Program-made: the position numbers and the translations under genes
NCBI RefSeq assembly: GCF_001187535.1
Contig: NZ_LFIO01000367.1
Coordinates: 1 to 64,000 of the forward strand
Direction of reading: 5' to 3'
DNA: 64,000 nucleotides
Source: Rhizobium ecuadorense
GTDB taxonomy: Bacteria > Pseudomonadota > Alphaproteobacteria > Rhizobiales > Rhizobiaceae
Part shown: in pieces, positions 14,493-23,364 of the stretch
Layout of the letters: every line of letters starts with the position of its first letter
How positions within the stretch are numbered: the first letter of the stretch is position 1
The notes under the pieces: generated by a model
What the model was told of the DNA's origin: nothing
The model's input: the letters and a program-made list of their open reading frames with translations, nothing else
Databases searched by the model: none

Positions 14493-15854
14493 ATGGAACG
14501 ACTGGAAACCGGGATTCATGCCGGCCGGCTTTCGCCCGCCGAGTATGAGGCTAATTTTTCCGATCTTCATCCGCGCCTCGACAATCATGAGGCGCTGGTC
14601 GCCGCCGACCGCTGTTATTTCTGTTACGACGCGCCGTGCATGACGGCCTGTCCCACCTCGATCGACATTCCGCTGTTCATCCGCCAGATTTCGACCGGCA
14701 ATCCGATCGGCTCGGCCAAGACCATCTTCGATCAGAACATCCTCGGCGGCATGTGCGCCCGGGTCTGTCCCACCGAAGAGCTCTGCGAACAGGCCTGCGT
14801 GCGCAACACCGCCGAAGAGCGCCCGGTCGAGATCGGCCGCCTGCAGCGCTATGCGACCGATGCCGCCATGCAGGCCGGCAGGCAGTTCTATGCCAGGGCT
14901 GAAACATCAGGAAAGACGATCGCCATCGTCGGCGCGGGCCCAGCGGGCCTTGCCGCCGCCCATCGTCTGGCCGTGAAGGGCCATTCCGTCACCATTTATG
15001 ACGGCAGGGAAAAATCCGGCGGCCTCAACGAATACGGCATCGCCACCTATAAGGCGGTCGACGATTTCGCTCAGAAGGAAGTCGACTACATCATGTCGAT
15101 CGGCGGCATCGACGTTCGCCACGGCGCTCTTCTCGGCCGCGATTTTTCGCTTGCCGATCTGCAGGCGCAATATGACGCCATCTTCCTCGGCATCGGTCTT
15201 GCCGGCGTCAATGCTCTGCGCATCGACGGCGAAAACCTCGCCGGCGTCGACGACGCCGTCGATTTCATCGCCGCACTCCGCCAGGCCGAGGACAAGAGCG
15301 ACATCGCCATCGGCCGCCGTGTCGTCGTTCTTGGCGGCGGCATGACAGCGATCGACGCCGCCGTCCAGGCCAAGCTGCTCGGCGCCGAGGAGGTGACGAT
15401 CTGTTATCGCCGCGGCAAGGAGCAGATGAACGCCTCGGAATACGAGCAGGATCTGGCAAGCTCCAAGGGCGTCATCATCCGCCACTGGCTGGCGCCAAAA
15501 TCGATCCTCGCTCAGGACGGCAAGGTCGCCGCCATCGAAGTTGAGTACACCAAGCTTGTCGACGGCCGCCTTATCGGCACCGGCGAGACCGGCGTCATCG
15601 CCGCCGACCAGATCTTCAAGGCGATCGGCCAGAGCTTTGATGCCTCCGGCCTCGGTCCCCTGCGCATGGAATCCGGCCGTATCGCCGTCGATGTCGAAGG
15701 CCACACCTCGCTCGATGGCGTCTGGGCCGGCGGCGACTGCGTCTTCGGCGGCGACGATCTCACGGTTTCCGCCGTCGCCCATGGCCGCGACGCAGCTGAA
15801 TCCATCCATCGCACCCTGTCCGCAGCCGCCGCTCCGGCTGTCGCGGTCGCTTGA
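14493..15854 (+). CDS. preT: Dihydropyrimidine dehydrogenase, NADPH-binding subunit (PreT type)
   Basis: 453 residues. The N-terminal third is the iron-sulphur domain shared with glutamate synthase small subunits (CYFCYDAPCMTACPTSIDIP, then GGMCARVCPTEELCEQAC). Two Rossmann folds follow: the FAD site IAIVGAGPAGLAAAHRLA at about residue 144 and the NAD(P)H site VVVLGGGMTAIDAAVQA at about residue 277. It passes electrons to PreA for reduction of uracil and thymine, the first step of reductive pyrimidine catabolism. The start has GAGGGA upstream; preA follows by 15 bases. Confidence 0.92.
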   Translation: MERLETGIHAGRLSPAEYEANFSDLHPRLDNHEALVAADRCYFCYDAPCMTACPTSIDIPLFIRQISTGNPIGSAKTIFDQNILGGMCARVCPTEELCEQACVRNTAEERPVEIGRLQRYATDAAMQAGRQFYARAETSGKTIAIVGAGPAGLAAAHRLAVKGHSVTIYDGREKSGGLNEYGIATYKAVDDFAQKEVDYIMSIGGIDVRHGALLGRDFSLADLQAQYDAIFLGIGLAGVNALRIDGENLAGVDDAVDFIAALRQAEDKSDIAIGRRVVVLGGGMTAIDAAVQAKLLGAEEVTICYRRGKEQMNASEYEQDLASSKGVIIRHWLAPKSILAQDGKVAAIEVEYTKLVDGRLIGTGETGVIAADQIFKAIGQSFDASGLGPLRMESGRIAVDVEGHTSLDGVWAGGDCVFGGDDLTVSAVAHGRDAAESIHRTLSAAAAPAVAVA

Positions 15855-15869
15855 AGGGGAGAATGAACA

Positions 15870-17183
15870 ATGGCTGATCTCCGCAATAATTTCGTCGGCA
15901 TCAAGTCGCCCAACCCGTTCTGGCTGGCCTCCGCGCCGCCGACCGACAAGGCCTACAACGTCGAGCGCGCCTTCAAGGCCGGCTGGGGCGGTGTGGTCTG
16001 GAAGACGCTGGGCGAGGAAGGCCCACCCGTCGTCAACGTCAACGGCCCGCGCTACGGCGCGATCTGGGGCGCCGACCGCCGCCTGCTTGGCCTGAACAAT
16101 ATCGAGCTCATCACCGACCGCGACCTCTACACCAATCTCAGGGAAATGAAGCAGGTCAAGATGAACTGGCCGGATCGGGCGCTGATCGCCTCGATCATGG
16201 TGCCTTGCGAGGAACAGGCGTGGAAGTCGATCCTGCCGCTCGTAGAAGAGACCGGCGCCGATGGCGTCGAACTCAATTTCGGCTGTCCGCACGGCATGTC
16301 GGAGCGCGGCATGGGCTCTGCCGTCGGCCAGGTGCCGGAATATATCGAAATGGTCGTGCGCTGGTGCAAGCAGTACACCCGCATGCCCGTCATCACCAAG
16401 CTGACGCCGAATATCACCGATGTCCGCCGTCCGGCCCGCGCCGCCAAGGCCGGCGGTACCGATGCCGTCTCGCTGATCAACACGATCAACTCGATCGTCT
16501 CCGTCGATCTCGACAACTTCGCCCCCAACCCGACGGTCGGCGGCAAGGGCAGCCATGGCGGTTATTGCGGCCCGGCGGTCAAGCCCATCGCGCTGAACAT
16601 GGTGGCCGAAATTGCCCGTGATCCCGAAACCTACGGCCTGCCGATCTCCGGCATCGGCGGCATCACCACCTGGCGGGACGCTGCCGAATTCCTCGTTCTC
16701 GGCGCCGGCAACGTCCAGGTCTGCACCGCGGCGATGACGTACGGCTTCAAGATCGTGCAGGAGATGATTTCAGGCCTCTCCGACTGGATGGACGAAAAGG
16801 GCCACAAGACCCTCGACGACATTACCGGCCGCGCTGTGCCCAACGTCACCGACTGGCAGTATCTGAACCTCAACTACATCGCCAAGGCGAAGATCGACCA
16901 GGATGCCTGCATCAAATGCGGCCGCTGCCACATCGCCTGCGAGGACACCTCGCACCAGGCGATCACCAACGTCGTCAATGGCCTGCGCCATTTCGAGGTG
17001 ATCGACGAGGAATGCGTCGGCTGCAATCTTTGCGTCAGTGTCTGCCCGGTCGAGAACTGCATCACGATGGAGCAGCTTCCGGCCGGCACTCTCGACAAGC
17101 GCACCGGCAAGGTGGTCGACCCGAACTACGCCAACTGGACGACGCACCCGAACAACCCGATGGCCCGCCAGGCCGCGGAGTGA
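15870..17183 (+). CDS. preA: Dihydropyrimidine dehydrogenase, catalytic subunit (PreA type)
   Basis: 437 residues. An FMN-binding TIM barrel related to dihydroorotate dehydrogenase (ELNFGCPHGMSERGMG; SGIGGITTWRDAAEFLVLGA) is followed by a C-terminal two-[4Fe-4S] ferredoxin domain (CIKCGRCHIACE and CVGCNLCVSVCPVENC, from about residue 345). It reduces uracil/thymine to the 5,6-dihydro forms with electrons from PreT. Downstream enzymes (dihydropyrimidinase, ureidopropionase) are in the window but 9 kb away. Confidence 0.94.
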   Translation: MADLRNNFVGIKSPNPFWLASAPPTDKAYNVERAFKAGWGGVVWKTLGEEGPPVVNVNGPRYGAIWGADRRLLGLNNIELITDRDLYTNLREMKQVKMNWPDRALIASIMVPCEEQAWKSILPLVEETGADGVELNFGCPHGMSERGMGSAVGQVPEYIEMVVRWCKQYTRMPVITKLTPNITDVRRPARAAKAGGTDAVSLINTINSIVSVDLDNFAPNPTVGGKGSHGGYCGPAVKPIALNMVAEIARDPETYGLPISGIGGITTWRDAAEFLVLGAGNVQVCTAAMTYGFKIVQEMISGLSDWMDEKGHKTLDDITGRAVPNVTDWQYLNLNYIAKAKIDQDACIKCGRCHIACEDTSHQAITNVVNGLRHFEVIDEECVGCNLCVSVCPVENCITMEQLPAGTLDKRTGKVVDPNYANWTTHPNNPMARQAAE

Positions 17184-17295
17184 TCGGACTGCAACGCCGC
17201 GGAGAAATTTAATCCGCGGCGTTGCACCGAGCCCGCAATGGATCTAGGGGGATCATGCTGCACCATCGCAGCGTGCAACCGAAGAGGAGGCAGCC

Positions 17296-17531
17296 ATGGC
17301 TCGCAAACACCTCACCGACTTCAGCTTTTGAGGTCACGTCGAAACGGCGTAAATCCTTCCCATCCGAAGCCCGGGTCAAAAGCGGTTCGCAGATCGTTCA
17401 TGGCGATGTCGAACTGATCGAGAAACTCGGCCGCAACGATCCCTGTCCCTGCGGCTCCAGGAGACGGTTTCAAGAATTGCTGCCTGCGATCCGGCCGCTA
17501 TGACGGCATCGAACGGGATTACTATTTTTAG
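17296..17531 (+). pseudogene. SEC-C motif mini-protein, two frameshifts
   Basis: The ATG at 17296 has an excellent GAGGAGG site, but the frame stops after [11 protein letters not shown]. Removing one T from the TTTT run at about 17332-17335 continues as [10 protein letters not shown] ... [14 protein letters not shown]; removing one T from the TTT run at 17468-17470 continues as [20 protein letters not shown] and a stop at 17531. The repaired product (~77 residues) ends in a canonical zinc-binding SEC-C motif. Either the gene is decaying or the assembly has two homopolymer errors. A strong terminator follows, consistent with a once-functional gene. Confidence 0.7.
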
Positions 17532-17550
17532 AGACCGTGACTGAAGGTGG

Positions 17551-17582
17551 CGGCGCCCTTTACAGAAGGGCGCCGTTTATTA
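17551..17582 (+). terminator. Rho-independent terminator
   Basis: Perfect 10-base arms CGGCGCCCTT/AAGGGCGCCG with loop TACAG, then TTTATTATTAT. It ends the SEC-C unit and faces the convergent prfH gene. Confidence 0.85.
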
Positions 17583-17608
17583 TTATGTGGTCAGAGCGAC
17601 ACAGCGGA

Positions 17609-18223
17609 TCACAGCTTGAACGCCTTGACCTCGTTGCCGCGCTCGATGGTCCGGTTGGCGATGAAGCGTCCGGATTTGGCCGCCTCCTGCTTTTCAGCCT
17701 CGATTTGATGCAACATCGCTTCGAGACGCCGAAGCGCCAAGGCCTTGTTGCGGTGCTGAGAGCGTTCGTCACGCGCCGTCACCACCAGGCCGGTTGGCCG
17801 ATGCAACACACGCACGGCACTATCGGTGGTGTTCTGGTGCTGCCCGCCCGGTCCGCCGGCTCTCAGCGTCTCGAAACGCAGGTCGGCCGGATCGATCGTC
17901 ACCTCGCCACCCTCCGGCCCGGGTTCGATACGCTGAACCGCGACGTACCAGTTCTGCCGTTTGTGACCGGGACGCACCGGGCTCTTGAAGGTGAACCTGA
18001 TCGTGCCGCAATAGCCGTTGGCAATCCGTTCCGCCTCGAGACCATCGAGGCTGACGATCGCCGACTTCGCACCGTGCCGATCCGGAACAGGACCGAGGCT
18101 GGCTTCGAAGGCACAGCCAAGCCCGAGAGCCTCGCGCTCAAGGATGCCGAGAAGTGCGGAGAGCGCCATCCGGCACTCCACCGGACCGTTGCCCGACGTC
18201 ACGAGAAGATCAATAGCGCTCAT
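17609..18223 (-). CDS. prfH: PrfH peptide-chain release factor homologue
   Basis: 204 residues from the ATG at 18223, which has GGAGGG upstream. The catalytic domain carries the GGQ motif (LRAGGPGGQHQNTTDSAVR, about residue 118) needed to hydrolyse peptidyl-tRNA. The stop-codon-reading domain of RF1/RF2 is absent, as in PrfH. In E. coli, PrfH paired with an RtcB2 ligase is reported to release peptides from ribosomes cut in the decoding centre by colicin-E3-like nucleases so that the 16S rRNA can be re-ligated. The same gene pair occurs here: rtcB lies directly upstream and overlaps by 14 bases. Confidence 0.9.
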   Translation of the reverse strand: MSAIDLLVTSGNGPVECRMALSALLGILEREALGLGCAFEASLGPVPDRHGAKSAIVSLDGLEAERIANGYCGTIRFTFKSPVRPGHKRQNWYVAVQRIEPGPEGGEVTIDPADLRFETLRAGGPGGQHQNTTDSAVRVLHRPTGLVVTARDERSQHRNKALALRRLEAMLHQIEAEKQEAAKSGRFIANRTIERGNEVKAFKL

Positions 18224-19466
18224 GGCCGCGCCCTCCTTCCCTGCGATATTCAGGCTTTCGCCGGCGCTGTTCGACCTCCGCCTCATCAACCGCCTTCTTG
18301 AAGGTGACGAGCGGCCGCAGGCTGGCAAGCCCGACGATCAGCCCCGCCTTTTCGAGATCGCTCACCACCTGTCCGGCATCCTTGTAGGCCGACGCCGCTT
18401 CTTCGACGACGAGGGCACGATCGTCGCAGATCGCGATACCGCCCCAGGGATTGCGCAGCAACTGTTCGCGTTCGGACCGGTTGCGGCCGACCCGTCCGTG
18501 CATGGTGGCGCGATCATATTTGCGGCCGGCCCCATGAGAAATGCCGCCGAGCGAACGGCCGATGTCGGCACTCGCGACAACGACATGGCTGAGGCTGGCC
18601 CGAGATCCCGCAATCGGCGCGAGTTCGCCGGGTGCGACGGCCGCAGCGCCCTTATAATGCACAAACCCGCGATCTGAGCGGCGAACGAGATTGTGCGGTA
18701 TGTCGGCGATGAGACGCAGGTCGGCACGAAGTGCTAGAGCCGCCCGCACTGCGATCAGTCGCCGGTTCAGCGATGCCCAAGCAACGCAGCGGTCATGGCT
18801 CGCAAGCCAGGCAGCACCCGCCTCCGAACCGGGATCCAGACCGGCGGCAAGTCCCGAATGAGCAGCCAATGTCTCTGAGAAAACCGCGGCGCCAAGGGCG
18901 CGTGAGCCGGAATGAACAAGTAGATAAAGGCCCTGATCGTCCAGACCGGCGGCGCGCCCGCCCTCGGCAAGATCTTCCACCGCCTGCAGCTCGCAGAAAT
19001 GGTTGCCGCCGCCGATCGTGCCCAAGGCATCGGGCGCCAGATCGGCGGCCAGACCTATCTCGGCGAGCCACTCGCGCCCCTCTCCGATGGGCTGCGTGTC
19101 AAGCCGGCGAAGCCGCTCCGCCGCCTTGTCGATCTTCAGCTTGCGCAGCGGCAGATCGAGGCCGAACAGCGACATGCCGCAGCCGATATCGTTGCCGATC
19201 AGCAGCGGGTGCAGCCGAGATGACAGCAGGGCGACGCCGGTCGCACCATATTTGCCGGGATGCAGATCCGGAAAGGCGGCGATTTCCGAAACACCCGGCA
19301 GGCGCGACATCTCGTCGAGCTGGTCCAAGGCAGCGCCTTCGATCCAGGCAGAGCCGGAAAAGAAACGATTGATGACCGCCGGACCTGACGCCGACGTCGT
19401 CGGGGAGCTTCCGCTCCCGATAGAATTGCCCACGATAATGAACTCTGGATATGAGTGGTCTTTCAT
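18210..19466 (-). CDS. rtcB: RtcB-type RNA ligase (RtcB2-like, PrfH-associated)
   Basis: 418 residues from the ATG at 19466. RtcB motifs are present: AFPDLHPGKYGATGV, the metal-binding IGNDIGCGMSLFG, GTIGGGNHFCELQ, LLVHSGSRALG, the guanylylated histidine region GGISHGAGRKYDR, and the C-terminal AYKDAGQVVSDLEKAGLI. The enzyme joins 2',3'-cyclic phosphate and 5'-OH RNA ends with GTP and Mn2+. Sequence drift from housekeeping RtcB and the overlapping prfH place it in the ribosome-repair subgroup. No archease or RtcA gene is nearby. Confidence 0.9.
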   Translation of the reverse strand: MKDHSYPEFIIVGNSIGSGSSPTTSASGPAVINRFFSGSAWIEGAALDQLDEMSRLPGVSEIAAFPDLHPGKYGATGVALLSSRLHPLLIGNDIGCGMSLFGLDLPLRKLKIDKAAERLRRLDTQPIGEGREWLAEIGLAADLAPDALGTIGGGNHFCELQAVEDLAEGGRAAGLDDQGLYLLVHSGSRALGAAVFSETLAAHSGLAAGLDPGSEAGAAWLASHDRCVAWASLNRRLIAVRAALALRADLRLIADIPHNLVRRSDRGFVHYKGAAAVAPGELAPIAGSRASLSHVVVASADIGRSLGGISHGAGRKYDRATMHGRVGRNRSEREQLLRNPWGGIAICDDRALVVEEAASAYKDAGQVVSDLEKAGLIVGLASLRPLVTFKKAVDEAEVEQRRRKPEYRREGGRGHERY

Positions 19467-19632
19467 CACCGGAAACGGCGATGTTCAACCGGCATCATCA
19501 GCCCGTTGGCCGACTTAAGCCGAAACCCTCTCGGGGCGTGCGGAGATAGTCGTCATCGTGGCGCTCCCTTTCCAGAACAATAGAGAGCGCCCGTTTAGGC
19601 GAAGTGAGACATAAATGCAAGCGTGAGGTGGC

Positions 19633-20634
19633 TCAATCGCCGAACGACCGCCTATAGGCACTCGGGCTCGTCCCGAGCCGCCTGCGAAAATGATGCCGCA
19701 TCGTCGCCAGCGTGCCGAAGCCGCTGGCGACGGCAATGTCGTCGAGCGAAACGGCAAGTTCTTTCTCCAGCAGATCGCGGGCATGGCGCAGCCGCTCCTT
19801 CAGCAGCCATTCGCCGACACTGAGACCCGTCGTCGCTTCGAAGCGACGCTGGAAGGTGCGCATGCTCATGCCCGCTCTTCCAGCAAGCAGGCTGATCGGC
19901 TGCTGCTCGGAAAGGCTTGCCCGCATCCATTCGATCAGCGGCCCCAGGCGGATGCCCTCGCGTGCCTCGGGGACCGGCGCGTGGATGAACTGCGCCTGTC
20001 CGCCTTCGCGGTGCGGCGGCACGACGAGGCGGCGGGCGACGCTGTTTGCCGCCTCCGCGCCGAAATCGCCGCGCACCACATGCAGGCAGAGATCGATGCC
20101 GGCGGCACTGCCCGCCGCCGTCAGCAGGCTGCCCTCGTCGATGTAGAGAACGCCGGCATCGAGCGCGATGTCGGGATAGCGTGCGGCGATAGAGCCGACA
20201 TAGCGCCAATGCGTCGTCGCCCTGCGGTTGGCAAGCAATCCGGATCCGGCCAGAACCGCAACACCGGAGCAGAGAGACATGATGCGCGCGCCGCGCTGAT
20301 GCGCTGCCCGGAGCGCTGCGGCGAGCGGCTCCGGCACCGGCGCATCGATCGCCCGCCAGCCGGGCACGACGATTAGCTCCGCCTCGTCGAGCACCTCCAG
20401 CCCATTGTCGACCGCGACCGTCAGCCCTCCGGCGGCGCGAAGCGGACCCGGCTCGATGCCGCAGACAGAGAAGCGATACCAGCTCTCACCCATCTCCGGG
20501 CGCGGCAGGCCGAAGACCTCGTAGGTGATGCCGAATTCGAAGGTGCAGAGCCCGTCATAGGCAAGGGCTACGACCAACGGTCCTTTCGTCTGCTGCAGTA
20601 ATGCGTTTGGCATGATCTTTACGCTGTCGGTCAT
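19633..20634 (-). CDS. ftrA: FtrA-like GlxA-family AraC transcriptional regulator
   Basis: 333 residues from the ATG at 20634 (MTDSVKIMPN); the longer reading starts at a TTG. Residues 15-190 are a DJ-1/PfpI-like domain (VALAYDGLCTFEFGITYEVFG; the nucleophile-elbow position is IMSLCSGVAVLA), and residues 215-330 hold two AraC helix-turn-helices (LAGRAGMSMRTFQRRFEATTG, VASGFGTLATMRHHFRRRLG). Such GlxA-type regulators commonly sit next to a rhodanese gene, as here: that gene is divergent, 70 bases away, and is the likely target. The signal is unknown. Confidence 0.88.
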   Translation of the reverse strand: MTDSVKIMPNALLQQTKGPLVVALAYDGLCTFEFGITYEVFGLPRPEMGESWYRFSVCGIEPGPLRAAGGLTVAVDNGLEVLDEAELIVVPGWRAIDAPVPEPLAAALRAAHQRGARIMSLCSGVAVLAGSGLLANRRATTHWRYVGSIAARYPDIALDAGVLYIDEGSLLTAAGSAAGIDLCLHVVRGDFGAEAANSVARRLVVPPHREGGQAQFIHAPVPEAREGIRLGPLIEWMRASLSEQQPISLLAGRAGMSMRTFQRRFEATTGLSVGEWLLKERLRHARDLLEKELAVSLDDIAVASGFGTLATMRHHFRRRLGTSPSAYRRSFGD

Positions 20635-20704
20635 AATGGCCAATTTCGCAGAGCTTTAACATCGGCGATACCGGGCGGCAACTCCAACGAAGAAGGAAAG
20701 ATCG

Positions 20705-21115
20705 ATGCCAAGCCCCGTCACCGAAATCCCGGCCGCCGCGCCCGATATCGCCGCCGCCCATTATGCCGCCAAGCTCGCCTTCGAAACCGATTGCTCCGAT
20801 GTCCACGCTGCCTTTGCCGGCGCCAAGGTCGATTTCGTCCTCCTCGACGTGCGCTCGCCGGCGCTGTTTGCCCAGTCCCACTTGCCGGGTGCGATCAACC
20901 TTCCACACGGCAAGATGACCGCGCACCGCATGTCGGAATGGGCGAAGGACACCCTCTTCGTCGTATATTGCGCCGGTCCCCACTGCAACGGCGCCGACAA
21001 GGCCGCTTTCCGCCTGGCCAAGCTCGGCCTCAAGGCCAAGCTGATGATCGGCGGCATGACCGGCTGGGCCGACGAGGGATTCGCCTTCGAAAGCGAAGCC
21101 ATTGCCGCCGAATAG
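20705..21115 (+). CDS. Rhodanese-domain protein
   Basis: 136 residues, one rhodanese domain: VLLDVRSPALFAQSHLPGAINLPH, then the active-site loop VVYCAGPHCNGADKAA with the catalytic Cys in YCAGPH, and the closing GGMTGWADEGF. No signal peptide. Single-domain rhodaneses carry sulphane sulphur. ATG at 20705 has GAAGGAAAG upstream. Divergent from the ftrA-like regulator, which probably controls it. Confidence 0.9.
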   Translation: MPSPVTEIPAAAPDIAAAHYAAKLAFETDCSDVHAAFAGAKVDFVLLDVRSPALFAQSHLPGAINLPHGKMTAHRMSEWAKDTLFVVYCAGPHCNGADKAAFRLAKLGLKAKLMIGGMTGWADEGFAFESEAIAAE

Positions 21116-21154
21116 GAGAACGCTCCCCTCGACGGTGCGAGGGGAGCGCATGTC

Positions 21155-22177
21155 TCAGAACTCGATGACGACCTTGCCGAACGGGCCGCGATAGAGATGA
21201 TCGAGCGCCTGCGGCAGTTCCTCGAAAGAATAACGTCTGTCGATCACTGGCTTCAGCTCCGTCTGGTCGACGGCGCGCACCAAATCCTCCAGCGCCCGGC
21301 GATGACCGACGGTAATTCCCTGCACGACAGGCGCTTTCAGAAGCAACGGCGCCACGGGCGCCGAGACTTCAAAGCCCTCAAACACGCCGATCACCGAAAT
21401 CCGGCCGTTGACCGCCACAGCCTCCAGCGCCCGGCCGAGATGCGGCCCGCCGACGATTTCCAGCACGTGGTCGGCGCCATAATCGCCAGTCAGTTGATGG
21501 AGCTGCTCGACCCAGTCGCGCTCCTTGCGGTTGATCAGATGATCGGCCCCGAGCGCCGATGCACGTTCGAGCTTCTCGCTGCTGCCTGATGTGATGAAGA
21601 CTTCGGCGCCATGCGCCTTGGCAATCTGCAGGCCGAAAAGCGCAACCCCGCCGGTTCCCTGCACCAGCACCTTGTCGCCGGCCTTGAGCTTGCCGCATTC
21701 GATGAGCGCAAACCACGCCGTTAACCCGGCGCAGGGCAGCGTGCTGGCTTCAGCCGCATCGAGCGTATCAGGCGCAAGCGCGAACCATTCCTCGGAAAGC
21801 ACCGTGTGCTCGGAAAGTACACCTGAATAGAAGCCACCGCGCGTCTGATAATGTGGATTGCGGGCAGTTCCAGGCCCGCGTCCGTCGATCCAGTCCGGGG
21901 AAAAGGTGGAGATCACCCGATCGCCGGGTTTGAAGCGCGTGACATCAGGCCCGACGGCATCGACCACACCTGCCATGTCCGAGGCCGGCACGAAGGGGAA
22001 CTGCAATGGCAGGCCCATGCCGCTATCAAGCACCAGCCTGTCGCGGAAATTGAGGGAGACGGCCTGCGTCCGCACCCGGATCATCGTGCCTGACACATCA
22101 GGAATTCTGCCTTCGCCGATCGTCAGATTGGCCTCCGGGCCGATGGCATCGGTCTGCCATTGTCTTGTCGTCTGCAC
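21155..22177 (-). CDS. Zinc-independent-looking MDR alcohol dehydrogenase / quinone oxidoreductase family protein
   Basis: 340 residues starting at a GTG with GGAG seven bases upstream. GroES-like half (VSLNFRDRLVLDSG, FVPASDMAGVVDAVG, FKPGDRVI) and Rossmann half (GDKVLVQGTGGVALFGLQIAKAHGAEVF, LGADHLINRKERDW). The catalytic and structural zinc cysteines of true alcohol dehydrogenases are not evident, favouring a quinone-reductase-like or enoyl-reductase-like activity with NADPH. Divergent from a LysR regulator, 103 bases apart, which likely controls it. Substrate unknown. Confidence 0.85.
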   Translation of the reverse strand: MQTTRQWQTDAIGPEANLTIGEGRIPDVSGTMIRVRTQAVSLNFRDRLVLDSGMGLPLQFPFVPASDMAGVVDAVGPDVTRFKPGDRVISTFSPDWIDGRGPGTARNPHYQTRGGFYSGVLSEHTVLSEEWFALAPDTLDAAEASTLPCAGLTAWFALIECGKLKAGDKVLVQGTGGVALFGLQIAKAHGAEVFITSGSSEKLERASALGADHLINRKERDWVEQLHQLTGDYGADHVLEIVGGPHLGRALEAVAVNGRISVIGVFEGFEVSAPVAPLLLKAPVVQGITVGHRRALEDLVRAVDQTELKPVIDRRYSFEELPQALDHLYRGPFGKVVIEF

Positions 22178-22280
22178 CTTTCAGCTCCTTCTCGATGGGC
22201 GGAGCGGTAGATATATCGTTGAATATTCCTCTCTAGTTGCGATATTAAGTCGTCGGAATGGTGCCATCAAGGAAACAAAG

Positions 22281-23180
22281 ATGGAGCAGTTGAAGGGAAT
22301 TTCGATCTTTGTCGAGACGGTCGAGGCCGGTGGTTTCTCGGCCGCGGCCGAGCGGCTCCATCTCACTCGCTCGGCGGTCAGCAAGACGATTGCAAGGCTC
22401 GAAGAGCGGCTCGGCGTCCGGCTCTTCAAACGCACGACCCGTGCCCAAAGCCTGACCGACGAAGGCCGGTTCTTCTACGAGCGTTGCCTGAGAGCCGTCG
22501 AGGAAATCCGCATCGGCGAGGCCCAGCTTGAATCGGGCAAGCGCGAAGTCCGTGGCAGGCTGCGTGTATCAATGCCAGCGCTTTTCGGGCGCCATTGTGC
22601 CGCTCCGATCCTGACCCGGCTGCTCGACGACCATCCGGATCTCGAACTCGACCTCTCCTTCAGCGATCGCGTCGTCGATCTTCTGGAGGACGGCTTCGAC
22701 CTTGCCGTGCGCAACGGTCCGCTGAAGGACAACTCCGACCTGATGACGCGGGCAATCGCTCGACAGCCTATGACCGTCTGCGCTTCGCCCGCCTATCTGG
22801 AAAAATACGGGGTGCCACAAACGCTGGACGATATCGCCCATCATCAGGGCATCGTCTATCGCCGCGGCGACAACGACAAAGCCTGGACTTTTCCGGCAAC
22901 GGCAGGTCCCGCACGCGAAGTTCTGCCGAAATCGCGGCTGCGGCTTGACGATCTCGCCTCGATAGCCGACGCGGCAGTAAAGGGCCGCGGGCTCGCCTGG
23001 CTCACCTGCTGGCTGGTGCGCGACAGGGTCCTGTCGGGCGAACTCGTGCGGGTTCTGACCGATAGACCGCCAAGCGTCTTCGAAGCCTACGCCGTCTGGC
23101 CGAGATCGCCCGTGATGTTGCCAAAGGTGCGCCTTGCCATCGATATGTTGGCAACAGATCTGCCGCGCCTGATGGGTTGA
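22281..23180 (+). CDS. LysR-family transcriptional regulator
   Basis: 299 residues from the ATG at 22281 (AAGGAAACAAAG upstream); a much longer in-frame reading antisense to the dehydrogenase is a shadow. N-terminal winged helix: FVETVEAGGFSAAAERLHLTRSAVSKTIARLEERLGVRLFKR. The effector domain contains MPALFGRHCAAPILTRLLDDHPDLELDLSFSDR, as in the CrgA/DsdC-like subgroup that regulates a divergent oxidoreductase. Autoregulation from the shared spacer is likely. Confidence 0.9.
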   Translation: MEQLKGISIFVETVEAGGFSAAAERLHLTRSAVSKTIARLEERLGVRLFKRTTRAQSLTDEGRFFYERCLRAVEEIRIGEAQLESGKREVRGRLRVSMPALFGRHCAAPILTRLLDDHPDLELDLSFSDRVVDLLEDGFDLAVRNGPLKDNSDLMTRAIARQPMTVCASPAYLEKYGVPQTLDDIAHHQGIVYRRGDNDKAWTFPATAGPAREVLPKSRLRLDDLASIADAAVKGRGLAWLTCWLVRDRVLSGELVRVLTDRPPSVFEAYAVWPRSPVMLPKVRLAIDMLATDLPRLMG

Positions 23181-23243
23181 AGTTGCCCCCTGATAGTTTC
23201 GTCCTCCAAAAATCCGATGAAGGCGAACAACCAGCTGCGAAAA

Positions 23244-23278
23244 CAGGGGAAGCCCATGTTTTTCTATGGGTTTCCCTG
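23244..23278. terminator. Stem-loop between lysR and bphO
   Basis: GGGGAAGCCCAT (23246-23257) pairs with ATGGGTTTCCCT (23266-23277) with one G:T pair around an 8-base loop. No T-run follows on the plus strand, so termination of lysR is only possible. Confidence 0.35.
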
Positions 23279-23364
23279 GAAATACCAGGATGCTGCAATA
23301 TATCGCTAACTTGCCATCCCGCATGAACGGCATCGAATGCCATTTTACTTAGAACACGGTCCGC

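Noticed and set aside
17222..17503. 93-residue frame from 17222 across the SEC-C region
   Set aside because: The upstream part has no family likeness, the strong ribosome-binding site is at 17296, and the frame leaves the SEC-C motif before its last cysteines; better explained as a frameshifted gene.
22213..22245. ATATCG...CGATAT inverted repeat in the lysR/oxidoreductase spacer, considered as a LysR site
   Set aside because: Six-base arms 21 bases apart; no T-N11-A core of the usual length at its centre, so it may be chance.
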